Shown here: piece after piece, positions 46,194-54,270 of the stretch
How positions within the stretch are numbered: the first letter of the stretch is position 1
Layout of the letters: each line of letters opens with the position of its first letter
DNA from: Litchfieldella rifensis
Lineage (GTDB): Bacteria; Pseudomonadota; Gammaproteobacteria; Pseudomonadales; Halomonadaceae
NCBI RefSeq assembly: GCF_042646605.1
Contig: NZ_JBHRUG010000002.1
Location: 186,001 to 250,000, forward strand
Direction of reading: 5' to 3'
Length of the DNA: 64,000 nt
Notes under the pieces: model-generated
Told to the model about the DNA's origin: nothing
Databases searched by the model: none
What the model saw: the letters and a program-made list of their open reading frames with translations, nothing else
Program-made: the position numbers and the translations under genes

Positions 46194-46688
46194 TCACTCA
46201 TTGGTGCTGAGCAGGTTTTCGATCGGGTAGTACTTCTTGACGATGGGTGATTTGATCACGATAAAGCTGAAATATTTATCGATGCCGATGCGCTGCTCGA
46301 GCAGATCTTCCATGATGCTCTGGTAATGGACGACATTGCGGGTCAGGAACGTCAACTGATAATCGAAGCCGCCGCTTACCAGATGACACTCCATGACTTC
46401 GTCCACCTTGCGAATATAGGACTCGAACCGGGAGAAATCCTCGAGCCTGTGATCGGCCAGGGTAACCTGGGCGAAGACCCTCTGGATGCTGCCCAGCTTT
46501 TCGAGCTGTATATTGGCGCTATAGTCGGTGATGTACCCCGCCTTCTCGAGGCGTTTGACGCGGGTCAGACAGGGACTGGGGGAGAGGCCGACGGCATCGG
46601 CCAGGTCGACATTCGAAATTCGACCGTGGCGCTGTAAATGGCTCAGAATACGTATATCGAGGCGATCCAGTTTAGGTGCGCTGCTCAT
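46194..46688 (-). CDS. Lrp/AsnC-family transcriptional regulator
   Basis: A 164-residue regulator with an N-terminal helix-turn-helix (KLDRLDIRILSHLQRHGRISN, VGLSPSPCLTRVKRLEKAGYI) and the C-terminal RAM ligand domain (AQVTLADHRLEDF, VMECHLVSGGFDYQLTFL). CGGAG lies before the ATG at 46688. It probably controls the adjacent dehydrogenase or the nearby oxidase genes in answer to an amino acid. Similarity to the ectoine-catabolism regulator DoeX is possible, but the rest of that pathway is not here. Confidence 0.92.
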   Translation of the reverse strand: MSSAPKLDRLDIRILSHLQRHGRISNVDLADAVGLSPSPCLTRVKRLEKAGYITDYSANIQLEKLGSIQRVFAQVTLADHRLEDFSRFESYIRKVDEVMECHLVSGGFDYQLTFLTRNVVHYQSIMEDLLEQRIGIDKYFSFIVIKSPIVKKYYPIENLLSTNE

Positions 46689-46870
46689 CGAGAACTCCGC
46701 TCGGTTCGGTCGATCAGACAGATAGTAACAGGTGGTAGTGCGACGCACCATTAACCGGGTGGGGGGCGTCGCTCACGACCGTTATCGCAGCGCGCGTGCG
46801 CTGTAGCAAGTGCAATACCGCAAGCGCTACGGCATCGATGATGGCATGACAGCCGGGCGATGCGGCAGAC

Positions 46871-47797
46871 TCAGTAACCACGCTCGCGGTCCACCAAGCC
46901 GACCAGCGGCAACCCTTCGCGGTGACGGCGGATGTTATCGAGCACGGCCTCAGCGGACGTATCCGGCTGGGTCATGCTGGCGATATGAGGCGTCAACATG
47001 ATGCGTGGGTGCTGCCAGATAGGATGATTCTGCGGCAACGGTTCGACGCGACAGACATCGAGAATCGCTGCCGAGAGCTGGTTGCTATCAAGGGCGTCCA
47101 GCAGGTCGGCCTCGACCAGGTGATCGCCTCGTCCGAGATTGATCAGAACGGCGCCTTGCGGAAGCTGCCGGAACAGCTGACGCGAAAGAATGCCACGGGT
47201 CTCGGCAGTCAGCGGGAGTAGGCATAGCAGGATATCGGTACGCGCAAGGAAGTCCTGCAGTCCGTCTTCGCCGGCGAAGCATTCGATGCCAGGCATGTCT
47301 TTCTCGGAGCGGCTCCAGCCTGCGCATTGGAAGCCGAAGCCGTGTAGTTTCTCGAGCACCGCTTTGCCCAGGACGCCCATGCCAAGCACCCCGACACGCC
47401 GCGAGCTCGCAGTGCGGACCTGCATCGGCTTCCAGACGCCCTCGCGTTGTTGGGCGGCATAGGTAATCCAGTCGCGATGAGCGGCTAGTACGGCCAGCGT
47501 CGCATATTCGACCATGCCGGCGACCAGACCGGCTTCGACCATGCGTACGATCGGTATATGGGCCGGTATACTGGAGAGGTCGAACTGATCGACACCGGCC
47601 CCAATCGAGAACACCAGTTCCAGATTGGGAAAGGTATCGGCAAGGTTTTCCGGCGGCTGCCAGGCGGCTAGATAGCGAACCTGGGTCGAGTCGCCGGTAG
47701 ATGGCCATATATGAAAATCGATCTCCGGTGCCTGTGCCGCGAACAGTTCTGCCCAGCGGGCGCCGCGGACTGGCTCGGACTTGTAGAGAAAACTCAT
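46871..47797 (-). CDS. ghrA: D-isomer-specific 2-hydroxyacid dehydrogenase (GhrA-like)
   Basis: A 308-residue NAD(P)-dependent dehydrogenase reducing glyoxylate/hydroxypyruvate-type 2-ketoacids. Motifs: GVLGMGVLGKAV for the cofactor, catalytic Arg in NLGRGDHLVE, Glu in DVCRVEPLP and His in LTPHIASMT. Length and the N-terminus fit the GhrA subgroup. It may dispose of a 2-keto acid made by the oxidases around it. Confidence 0.88.
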   Translation of the reverse strand: MSFLYKSEPVRGARWAELFAAQAPEIDFHIWPSTGDSTQVRYLAAWQPPENLADTFPNLELVFSIGAGVDQFDLSSIPAHIPIVRMVEAGLVAGMVEYATLAVLAAHRDWITYAAQQREGVWKPMQVRTASSRRVGVLGMGVLGKAVLEKLHGFGFQCAGWSRSEKDMPGIECFAGEDGLQDFLARTDILLCLLPLTAETRGILSRQLFRQLPQGAVLINLGRGDHLVEADLLDALDSNQLSAAILDVCRVEPLPQNHPIWQHPRIMLTPHIASMTQPDTSAEAVLDNIRRHREGLPLVGLVDRERGY

Positions 47798-47865
47798 CTC
47801 TCATTGTTCCTTACTAAGGGACTCGTTAATAGCCTGATTGAGGATGTGGCACGCAGGCACCACCA

Positions 47866-47881
47866 ACTAGGACGTTCTTGC
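47866..47881 (-). repeat. 16-bp upstream motif, copy 1
   Basis: GCAAGAACGTCCTAGT on the minus strand, 69 bp before the ghrA-like start, identical to 49055-49070. A GCACC block lies a few bases before it on the plus strand in both places. Confidence 0.7.
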
Positions 47882-48025
47882 TTGATGGCAGGGATTGGCC
47901 GCAATTCGGCAGGGACCTTCGCAGAAGAGGGTTGAAGCGCAGATGGTGTCGGTGTCATTCAGCTTTCCGGCACAAAATTCGGTGGGTGATAACGTGCAAT
48001 CCTATCGCTCAAATCCGGCAGGCTG

Positions 48026-48910
48026 CTAGCCGAGGGTATGGCCCGCGAGTGCAAACGTGTAGACCCCGGTATCGTCCCGTGGACTTGGCTCACGGGACAT
48101 CGTTGTCACCCTGTCAAACTCCGATAGGCCGCAATGGTTGAGGAAGTCCGTGAATCCGCCCATGGTCTGGGCCGTGTCGACCCGGAGAAAGCTTCCTGCA
48201 TGAGCCGCCACATGGGGAGCGGTCAGGGCGATGGCGTCGGCGGCATCGCTCGCGACAACCGGACCTACGACATGGCCGCGGCCGAACTTGCGGCACAGCG
48301 CAAAGCCGGCCATGCCCCCGTCGCGCATCAACACCGTGCCGTTGGAGCGGTCGAGAAGCGCAGCAAGAATGGTGGTTCTGTCCGCTCCGAAGGCGGCTTT
48401 GTCGAGCTGGGCCATGTCAACCAGATCCGTTGCGGCAAGCGTGCGAATCTGCGCGCCGGCCGGCATTGGGACCTCGCCGGGCTCGACCGCCTCGCCCTGA
48501 TGCTGGTGAACCACCGCAACAGGTTTGAACGCAAGGGATTCGTAGAGGCGATGGGCTGCCTGGGGCGCATTCAATTGGATGTAGCGGCCGCTGCACTCTC
48601 GCATCACATGTTCCATCAGCCAGCGTCCGGCTCCCAAGGCCTGGAGCCGCGGCGATGTGATGACCATTCCGATGGTGACGAAATCGTCCCCCATCGGAAA
48701 CCACATCGCCGAGCCGACGATCCGGCCGATTTTGTCGCAACCGACATAGCCCTTTCCGAGTTGCAGCAGCAGGCGCCAATCGTCGGGTCGGTGCGGCCAG
48801 CCGACACCGACCGACAACTGATGCAGCTTGTCGATATCGGCTTCCTGAATGTCTCTTATCGTCAGCTCGTAGGTCTGCAGGCGCTTTGACATCTCGTTGG
48901 ACACTGACAT
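48026..48910 (-). CDS. Tandem GNAT-domain acetyltransferase (paralogue 1)
   Basis: A 294-residue two-domain GNAT protein. The first domain has the acetyl-CoA loop SPRLQALGAGRWLMEHV after GDDFVTIGMVITS; the second is degenerate but has FGRGHVVGPVVASDA. GAGGAAG precedes the ATG at 48910. It is a clear paralogue of the genes at 50873 and 51873 (all share HRPDDW/HRPEDW/YRLEDW, a GMVI or GMII strand and VHQHQG/VHQYQG). The acetyl acceptor is unknown; amine or amino-acid acetylation would fit the island. Confidence 0.85.
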   Translation of the reverse strand: MSVSNEMSKRLQTYELTIRDIQEADIDKLHQLSVGVGWPHRPDDWRLLLQLGKGYVGCDKIGRIVGSAMWFPMGDDFVTIGMVITSPRLQALGAGRWLMEHVMRECSGRYIQLNAPQAAHRLYESLAFKPVAVVHQHQGEAVEPGEVPMPAGAQIRTLAATDLVDMAQLDKAAFGADRTTILAALLDRSNGTVLMRDGGMAGFALCRKFGRGHVVGPVVASDAADAIALTAPHVAAHAGSFLRVDTAQTMGGFTDFLNHCGLSEFDRVTTMSREPSPRDDTGVYTFALAGHTLG

Positions 48911-49335
48911 GACTTCCTCGACGAGTTCTTTTCTGGGACTGCCTGGCTGGCGTAGCAGCACCGGTGATCGGCTATGGTGTACGGCTGGCACTGATGGCGA
49001 TGTGTAAAAGGTTCCACCGTGGGGATTTTAGTCTGGCATTGGAGACGCACCAATACTAGGACGTTCTTGCCGGGGTGGTGAGAGATAGCCGGGCAATCGA
49101 TAGCCGCTGCTTTCTGTGCGGCAGTTTCTGCCGTGCGGCGGATCGAATACCAATGTTTCTGTGCTCGGGTGAGGTGAAATCGAGGCAAAGTCGCTCTCCA
49201 AGGGTGGTGTAATTGTTCCAAGAGCAGGCCTGTTCCGAGCAGGGTTCTGGCAGGAGGGCCTCTTCAGTATTCAGTCAATCCGGGCAAGCGGAGTTCGGAT
49301 AAACACCAACCCATGGATAAGCGGAGTATACCGAG
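48911..49335. other. Intergenic region between divergent GNAT and HAD genes
   Basis: About 425 bp. It holds the second copy of the 16-bp motif at 49055-49070. GCGGAG lies before the HAD start. No convincing sigma-70 promoter, terminator or decayed gene was recognised. Confidence 0.4.
49055..49070 (-). repeat. 16-bp upstream motif, copy 2
   Basis: GCAAGAACGTCCTAGT on the minus strand, 145 bp before the GNAT paralogue 1 start, identical to 47866-47881. Both copies precede minus-strand genes, so it may be a shared operator. Confidence 0.7.
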
Positions 49336-50004
49336 ATGACCACTTTGAGGCCTAAATACATTAGCTTCGACTGCTACGGCACGCTGATCAATTTTCAGAT
49401 GTCCCCTACGGCGCGCGAAATTTTCGCCAATCGCATCGCCGCGGCTGACATGGATCAGTTCACCCGCGATTTCGCGGCCTATCGGCTCGACGAAGTCCTC
49501 GGCGACTGGAAGCCCTACGACCAGGTGGTGTGCAACGCCGTGCAGCGTACCTGCAAGCGCTGGGGCATAGAATACCGCGACAACGAAGGCATGAAGTTCT
49601 ATGACGCCATCCCGAGTTGGGGGCCGTGGCCGGATGTGCCGGACGCGCTGGCCAAGCTGGCCAAGGAGTATCCGCTGGTGGCGCTGACCAATGCGATGGA
49701 CGAGCAGATCCCGCACAATATCGAGAAGCTGGGCGCGCCCTTCCATCGTGTCTATACCGCCCAGCAGGCGCAATCCTACAAGCCGCATATGAAAGGCTTC
49801 GAGTACATGCTGGACATGCTCGGGTGTGGGCCGGAGGACATCCTGCACGTCTCGTCGAGCCTGCGCTACGACCTGATGACGGCCCACGACATGGGAATCA
49901 AGAACAAGGTTTTTGTCGCCCGAGGCCATGAGCCGTCGACTCCCTACTACAACTATCACGAGATTAGCGATCTCGGCGGTCTGCCGGCACTGGTCGGGCT
50001 CTGA
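49336..50004 (+). CDS. Haloacid dehalogenase type II family protein (HAD copy 2)
   Basis: A 222-residue HAD hydrolase with D12 in FDCYGTL, LTNAMDEQ, QSYKPHMKGFE and HVSSSLRYDLMTAHDMGIKNKV. Strongly similar to HAD copy 1 at 28005. The first gene of a plus-strand run leading to AraC, two GNATs, an amidohydrolase, an oxidase and a dehydrogenase. The repeated link of this HAD type with amine/ABC genes suggests a shared pathway step. Dehalogenase against other hydrolase activity cannot be decided by sequence alone. Confidence 0.88.
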   Translation: MTTLRPKYISFDCYGTLINFQMSPTAREIFANRIAAADMDQFTRDFAAYRLDEVLGDWKPYDQVVCNAVQRTCKRWGIEYRDNEGMKFYDAIPSWGPWPDVPDALAKLAKEYPLVALTNAMDEQIPHNIEKLGAPFHRVYTAQQAQSYKPHMKGFEYMLDMLGCGPEDILHVSSSLRYDLMTAHDMGIKNKVFVARGHEPSTPYYNYHEISDLGGLPALVGL

Positions 50005-50112
50005 TCGCGGCCTGAGACACAACCTGGCGCGGGCACTGAGGTCTTCGCTGCAACTGTGCCCGTTTCCGGTCGCACGGGAGATTCCGGTGACTTTGGTTGG
50101 AGAGTGCTGAGC

Positions 50113-50523
50113 ATGAACGTGAATCGGAAAAGCTCACCTGCATGGCATGACTGCGACTCTGTGATCGACGGGACGGGAGCCGAGGAAGACGCGGCGCTGG
50201 CGATCGCGATGGCCAAGCAATATATCGATGAGAATTTTCGCGAGTCGATCAACCTCGACGATCTGGCGGAACGTGTAGGCATGACGCGTTTCCGCCTGGC
50301 CAAGAAATTCCGTCAACGTGTCGGGGTTTCCCCCTATCGTTATGTCAGTCAGGTACGGGTCTGGCAGGCGCAGTCGTTGATGGAGCAAGGGCAGCGACCG
50401 ACGGAGGTTGCCAGCGAGGTCGGCTTTTTCGACCAAAGCCATTTGGCGAGGCACTTCAAACGCCTGTGTGGAATGACGCCGCGTCAGTACAGAACACGCT
50501 GCATGCAAGCCGCAGCTCAATAA
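50113..50523 (+). CDS. Short AraC-family transcriptional regulator (DNA-binding domain only)
   Basis: A 136-residue protein that is almost only the two helix-turn-helix motifs of AraC: ESINLDDLAERVGMTRFRLAKKF and QRPTEVASEVGFFDQSHLARHFKRLCGMTPRQY. The usual N-terminal sensor domain is missing; only about 45 residues precede the DNA-binding part, as in SoxS/MarA-sized members. GGAGAG lies before the start. A local activator role for the downstream run, whose genes are preceded by a shared 125-bp repeat, is an attractive inference. Confidence 0.9.
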   Translation: MNVNRKSSPAWHDCDSVIDGTGAEEDAALAIAMAKQYIDENFRESINLDDLAERVGMTRFRLAKKFRQRVGVSPYRYVSQVRVWQAQSLMEQGQRPTEVASEVGFFDQSHLARHFKRLCGMTPRQYRTRCMQAAAQ

Positions 50524-50660
50524 GTTCCGTACGCGCCATTCGGCTCCACCGTATTCGGGAATCTGAAACGTCAGCAAGTAATCCCCGGCATCATACATGA
50601 GTGAAGTAAAGGTTTATCTGGTCGATCCGCAGTTCGAATGCCCGGCCGAGGAGATGTGCG

Positions 50661-50785
50661 CCGGCATCTTGTTTCGCTGGCTTTGCGCAATTCGGCGGAA
50701 AATAGGCCTGATCTGGACGAGTACGGCACAACTGACATCGCCGGGCAACTTACACTGATGTCAAATGAACGGCAAAGGTGCGGTG
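50661..50785 (+). repeat. 125-bp intergenic repeat, copy 1
   Basis: Begins CCGGCATCTTGTTTCGC and ends AGGTGCGGTG. It contains a dyad TGACATC-17 bp-GATGTCA near its right end and TTTGCGCAATTCGGCG near its left. Lies about 90 bp before GNAT paralogue 2. Copies at 51746-51870 (same length, about 90 % identical by eye) and 54109-54232. The left part of this intergenic region (50524-50660) shows nothing clear. Confidence 0.88.
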
Positions 50786-50815
50786 GGTGGTCTGCCGGCC
50801 TTGGTAGGTCTCTGA
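50786..50815 (+). pseudogene. HAD C-terminal fragment (10 codons)
   Basis: Reads GGLPALVGL and stop, the same as the last residues of HAD copy 2, with about 25 of 30 bases equal. It is fused directly to the end of the 125-bp repeat. A trace of a deleted HAD gene; too short to be functional. Confidence 0.6.
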
Positions 50816-50872
50816 TTAGACAAAGACATAACTGAATAAACAAAGACATGTAGGCAATCAAAAGGAACCGCG

Positions 50873-51736
50873 ATGTCATCCGCGAGCACAGCAGTTCACA
50901 TCCAGTATCGCTCCATGCTGGAAAGCGACTTCCCGGCAGCGCACGGCCTTTCCCAGGCGGTGCACTGGCGGCACCGGCCGGAAGACTGGCAGCTTCTGCA
51001 CCACCTTGGTAGCGGCTTCGTGGCGGAGTGCGACGGCGACGTGATCGGTACCGCGTTGTGGTGGTCCCACGGCGACGACTATGCGTCGCTCGGCATGGTC
51101 ATCGTCTCGCCGGAGGCCCAGGGGCGGGGCATCGGGGGCGAGCTGATGAATCGGCTGCTCGAGGCGATCGGCGAGCGCAACACCCTGCTCCACGCCACAC
51201 CGGCCGGGCAGCCCCTCTACGAAAAGCTCGGTTTCGAGGTGTTCGGCCAGGTCCACCAGTACCAGGGCACGGTCGCTCCTCGCGTGCCCGTCGCACCGCC
51301 ACAGGGCACGCGCCTGCGGGCCGCTGAAGCGGGTGATGGCGCCGCGCTGGCGGAGCTGGCCTCCCGCGCCGCCGGCATGGTGCGCACACGGGTCGTAAAC
51401 GAGCTGCTGCGCACCGCTGAAGGCGTCGTCATCGAGGACGATAACAGTAATCCGGTCGGCTTCGGCATCCTGCGCAGCTTCGGACAAGGCGACATCATCG
51501 GTCCGGTGGTCGCTCCCGATGCGGAGCACGCCCGCGCACTGCTCAGCCACCTGGCTGCGAAGCGCACCGGCTCCTTCGTGCGTATCGACATGTCCGATGA
51601 GCACGGACTGGATTCCTTGCTGAGCGAGCTAGGGCTAGCGCACGTCGATACTCCGGTGGCCATGGTTTGGGGCGAGGCCCCACAGGCGGACCCCGGCATC
51701 CACCAGTTTGCCATCGCCAGCCAGGCGTTTTTCTGA
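50873..51736 (+). CDS. Tandem GNAT-domain acetyltransferase (paralogue 2)
   Basis: A 287-residue two-domain GNAT protein. The acetyl-CoA-binding loop is SPEAQGRGIGGELMNRL in the first domain; the second has RSFGQGDIIGPVVAPDA. AAAGGAACC precedes the ATG. Paralogue of 48026-48910 and 51873-52739. Preceded by copy 1 and followed immediately by copy 2 of the 125-bp repeat. Confidence 0.87.
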   Translation: MSSASTAVHIQYRSMLESDFPAAHGLSQAVHWRHRPEDWQLLHHLGSGFVAECDGDVIGTALWWSHGDDYASLGMVIVSPEAQGRGIGGELMNRLLEAIGERNTLLHATPAGQPLYEKLGFEVFGQVHQYQGTVAPRVPVAPPQGTRLRAAEAGDGAALAELASRAAGMVRTRVVNELLRTAEGVVIEDDNSNPVGFGILRSFGQGDIIGPVVAPDAEHARALLSHLAAKRTGSFVRIDMSDEHGLDSLLSELGLAHVDTPVAMVWGEAPQADPGIHQFAIASQAFF

Positions 51737-51745
51737 GCCCGTTCC

Positions 51746-51870
51746 CCGGCATCTTGTTTCGCTGGCTTTGCGCAATTCGGCGAAAAATAGGCCTGATCTG
51801 GACGAGAACGGCACAACTGACACCGCCGGGCAATTTACACTGATGTCAAATGAACGGCAGAGATGCGGTG
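51746..51870 (+). repeat. 125-bp intergenic repeat, copy 2
   Basis: Starts 10 bp after the GNAT 2 stop and ends 2 bp before the GNAT 3 start, so it fills the whole gap. The dyad right half (GATGTCA) is kept; the left half is TGACACC. Confidence 0.88.
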
Positions 51871-51872
51871 AC

Positions 51873-52739
51873 ATGTCAGAGCAAACTAACGAGACAGTGG
51901 AGGCGAGCGCGCCGGAGCTGGCACGGTTCACTTCCGCGCACCTGCAACAGGCGTTGGGGCTGTCGTCCGAGTTGGGTTGGCCCTATCGGCTGGAGGATTG
52001 GGCTTTCGCCCAGGGGCTGGGAGAGGGCTGGGTGCTCGAGCAGGCTGGCAGGCTGATCGGTACCGCCATGCGATGGCAGTACGGTCATGCCTTCGCCACG
52101 CTCGGCATGATCATCGTCGCGAACGAGGCCCAGGGGCGTGGATATGGTGCACGCCTATTCGACGCGCTTCTGGAAGACGCAGGGCCGCAGACCCTGCTGC
52201 TCAATTCCACACAGGAGGGGCTGGGGCTCTATAGTCGCCGCGGGTTCCTGCCCATTGGAGAGGTGCACCAGCATCAAGGTGTGCCTGTGCCGGGATTGCC
52301 CTCCCCGGAGTTGGGCTGGGTCCGGGCCGCCGAGGTCAGCGACCTGCCAATGATCGATGAGCTGGATAGCGAGACGGTCGGTATGCCGAGGGGCTGTCTC
52401 TTGCAGTGTCTGGCGCAGACAGGGCGGTTGAGCGTCATTGCCCGCAACGGTGTCGTGACGGGTTACGCCGCCTGCCGACGCTTCGGCCGCGGCCATGTGA
52501 TCGGTCCTGTGGTTGCGGAAGATGCCACGCACGCACAGGTCCTCATAGAGGACGCCATCTCCAAACTGCCGGACACCTTTATACGGGTGGACATTCCGGC
52601 CAGCTCCGACCTCGGTTCATGGCTGGAAACAAGAGGCTTGAAGCGCGTTGATACGGTGACGGCCATGGTGCGGGGAACGCCACCGCAGCCCTCTGGGGAC
52701 GCCCGGCTCTTCGCACTTTGCAGTCAATCATTAGGTTAG
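51873..52739 (+). CDS. Tandem GNAT-domain acetyltransferase (paralogue 3)
   Basis: A 288-residue protein with the acetyl-CoA loop NEAQGRGYGARLFDAL and a second GNAT-like half containing RFGRGHVIGPVVAEDA. An in-frame ATG at 51843 lies inside the 125-bp repeat; I prefer 51873, where similarity to the paralogues starts soon after. The Shine-Dalgarno region is weak and comes from the repeat. Likely the same function as paralogues 1 and 2 with different specificity. Confidence 0.85.
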   Translation: MSEQTNETVEASAPELARFTSAHLQQALGLSSELGWPYRLEDWAFAQGLGEGWVLEQAGRLIGTAMRWQYGHAFATLGMIIVANEAQGRGYGARLFDALLEDAGPQTLLLNSTQEGLGLYSRRGFLPIGEVHQHQGVPVPGLPSPELGWVRAAEVSDLPMIDELDSETVGMPRGCLLQCLAQTGRLSVIARNGVVTGYAACRRFGRGHVIGPVVAEDATHAQVLIEDAISKLPDTFIRVDIPASSDLGSWLETRGLKRVDTVTAMVRGTPPQPSGDARLFALCSQSLG

Positions 52740-52750
52740 GAGCACTCCAA

Positions 52751-52852
52751 ATGAACAGCGTTACGTCTCAGTCGCCTCTCGCCCAAGGGGCAGAACCCAG
52801 AGATTCGTTGGAGAACTTGCCTTCGTCAGCGTTCGTCGAGGCTGGACAATGA
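52751..52852 (+). CDS. Small ORF (33 codons) coupled to the amidohydrolase gene
   Basis: Begins MNSVTSQSPLAQG with GGAG before it, and its TGA overlaps the amidohydrolase ATG (ATGA). It could be a leader peptide, the remnant of a lost gene, or chance. No family was recognised. Confidence 0.3.
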   Translation: MNSVTSQSPLAQGAEPRDSLENLPSSAFVEAGQ

Positions 52853-54024
52853 TGGCGACCGACATGATCGACGACCTGTTGCCCGAGTTGGTCGCGCTGA
52901 GGCGCGACCTGCACACGCATCCGGAGCTGGCCTTCAAGGAAGAGCGCACTGCCGGCATCGTCGCGGCGGAGTTGCACCAGCTCGGGCTCGAGGTGCACGA
53001 AGGCATCGCGGGCACCGGTGTGGTCGGCACGCTGCGGCACGGCCAGGGCACACGCAGCATCGGTCTGCGCGCCGACATGGACGCATTGCCGATCACCGAA
53101 CAGTCGCGTCTCGCCCATGCGAGCCGTAACGCCGGCGTGCATCACGGCTGCGGCCACGATGGGCACACCGCGATGCTGCTCGGCGCGGCGCGACACCTCG
53201 CGCGCACGCGTCGCTTCGATGGCACGGTGCACTTCATCTTCCAGCCCGCCGAGGAAGGGCACGGCGGTGCGCGCGTGATGGTCGAGCAGGGCCTGTTCGA
53301 GCGCTTTCCTTGCGATGCCGTGTATGCCCTGCACAACTGGCCGGACCTGCCGCTCGGCCACGCGCAGACGCGCGTTGGTCCGATAATGGCGGCGGCCGAC
53401 CGCTTCGATATCGTGTTGCGTGGCCGCGGTGGCCATGCGGCGCAACCGCACCTCACGCCCGACGTGCTGCTGGCCGCAAGCCAGCTCGTCGGGCAGCTGA
53501 ACACCATCGTCGCGCGGCGCATCGATCCGGCAGAGTCGGCGGTGTTGTCGGTCACGCACGTGAGCGGCGGGGCAAGCCACAACGTGCTGCCGGCCGAGGT
53601 GGCCTTGACCGGCACGGTCCGCAGCTTCGACCCTGCGGCGCAGGACCGTATCGAGGGCGCGCTGCGCGACGCCGTGGCAGGTATCGCCCTCGCGCACGGT
53701 GTCGAAGCCGATGTGAACTATCTCCGCTACTATCCGGCAACGGTGAACAGCGAGGCCGAAGCGCTGCTGGCGATCGAAGCGGCCGCATCCGTGGGGCTGC
53801 AGGCGAGCCTCGCGGCGCGGCCGGCGTTCACGTCGGAGGACTTCGCCTTCTTCCTGCGTGAGCGGCCGGGTGCTTACCTCTGGCTCGGGCAGGGGGGGGG
53901 GTGTGCGCTGCACCATCCCTGCTACGACTTCAACGACGAAGCGTTGCCGCTTGGCGTGCGCTGGTTCTGTACGGTTGCGGAACGCGCATTGGCGCCTGCC
54001 TCTTCCGAACCGACCTCAAAATGA
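52849..54024 (+). CDS. M20-family amidohydrolase (HipO/IAA-amino-acid hydrolase type)
   Basis: A 391-residue metallopeptidase-fold amidase that removes acyl groups from N-acyl amino acids. Metal/catalytic residues: D78 region in LRADMDALPI, C101 and H103 in HGCGHDGHTA, E135-E136 in QPAEEG, H162 in LHNWPD, and a C-terminal His in ALHHPCYDFND. The dimerisation domain has GRGGHAAQPH. The start is the first of two adjacent ATGs (ATGATGG). A run of ten G at 53892-53901 lies near codon 350. Likely deacylates an N-acetyl compound upstream of the oxidase and dehydrogenase that follow. Confidence 0.9.
   Translation: MMATDMIDDLLPELVALRRDLHTHPELAFKEERTAGIVAAELHQLGLEVHEGIAGTGVVGTLRHGQGTRSIGLRADMDALPITEQSRLAHASRNAGVHHGCGHDGHTAMLLGAARHLARTRRFDGTVHFIFQPAEEGHGGARVMVEQGLFERFPCDAVYALHNWPDLPLGHAQTRVGPIMAAADRFDIVLRGRGGHAAQPHLTPDVLLAASQLVGQLNTIVARRIDPAESAVLSVTHVSGGASHNVLPAEVALTGTVRSFDPAAQDRIEGALRDAVAGIALAHGVEADVNYLRYYPATVNSEAEALLAIEAAASVGLQASLAARPAFTSEDFAFFLRERPGAYLWLGQGGGCALHHPCYDFNDEALPLGVRWFCTVAERALAPASSEPTSK
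53892..53901 (+). repeat. Homopolymer run of ten G inside a coding sequence
   Basis: Encodes part of the GQGGG loop near the C-terminus of the M20 enzyme. The frame is intact as given. Such runs are prone to slippage in cells and to sequencing error. Confidence 0.9.
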
Positions 54025-54108
54025 ACACTGCTACACCGTCCGCTGTGCACAGCGGTTAGACAGGCGGCCGATAGCCGCTCGGTGACGTCACAGCCTCGTT
54101 CGCAACTC

Positions 54109-54232
54109 CCGGCATCTTGTTTCGCCAGCTTTGCGCAATTCGGCGGGAAGTATGTCTGAGCCAAGGGAGAACGGCACAACTGGGATCGCCGGGAAACTTA
54201 CACTGATATCAAATAACGGCAGCGATGCGGTG
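54109..54232 (+). repeat. 125-bp intergenic repeat, copy 3 (diverged)
   Basis: About 124 bp, roughly 75-80 % like copies 1 and 2 by eye, again CCGGCATCTTGTTTCGC at the left and GATGCGGTG at the right, with ACTTACACTGATATCA near the right end. It ends 38 bp before the oxidase start. Nothing is recognised in 54025-54108. Confidence 0.8.
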
Positions 54233-54270
54233 GCTGCTGAGACTGAGACCGGCGACAAAGCGAGGATCTT

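Noticed and set aside
44480..46688. Ectoine degradation (Doe) genes, suggested by semialdehyde dehydrogenase plus Lrp regulator in a Halomonas-like genome
   Set aside because: No ectoine hydrolase (DoeA, M24-type) is present, and the M20 enzyme at 52849 is of the HipO/IAA-amino-acid hydrolase type rather than DoeB-like. The two genes alone are not enough.
50571..50879. A minus-strand frame across the 125-bp repeat that stays open in all three copies
   Set aside because: The plus-strand frame is open too, neither has a start or a family, and short high-GC repeats often stay open by chance. Treated as a non-coding repeat.
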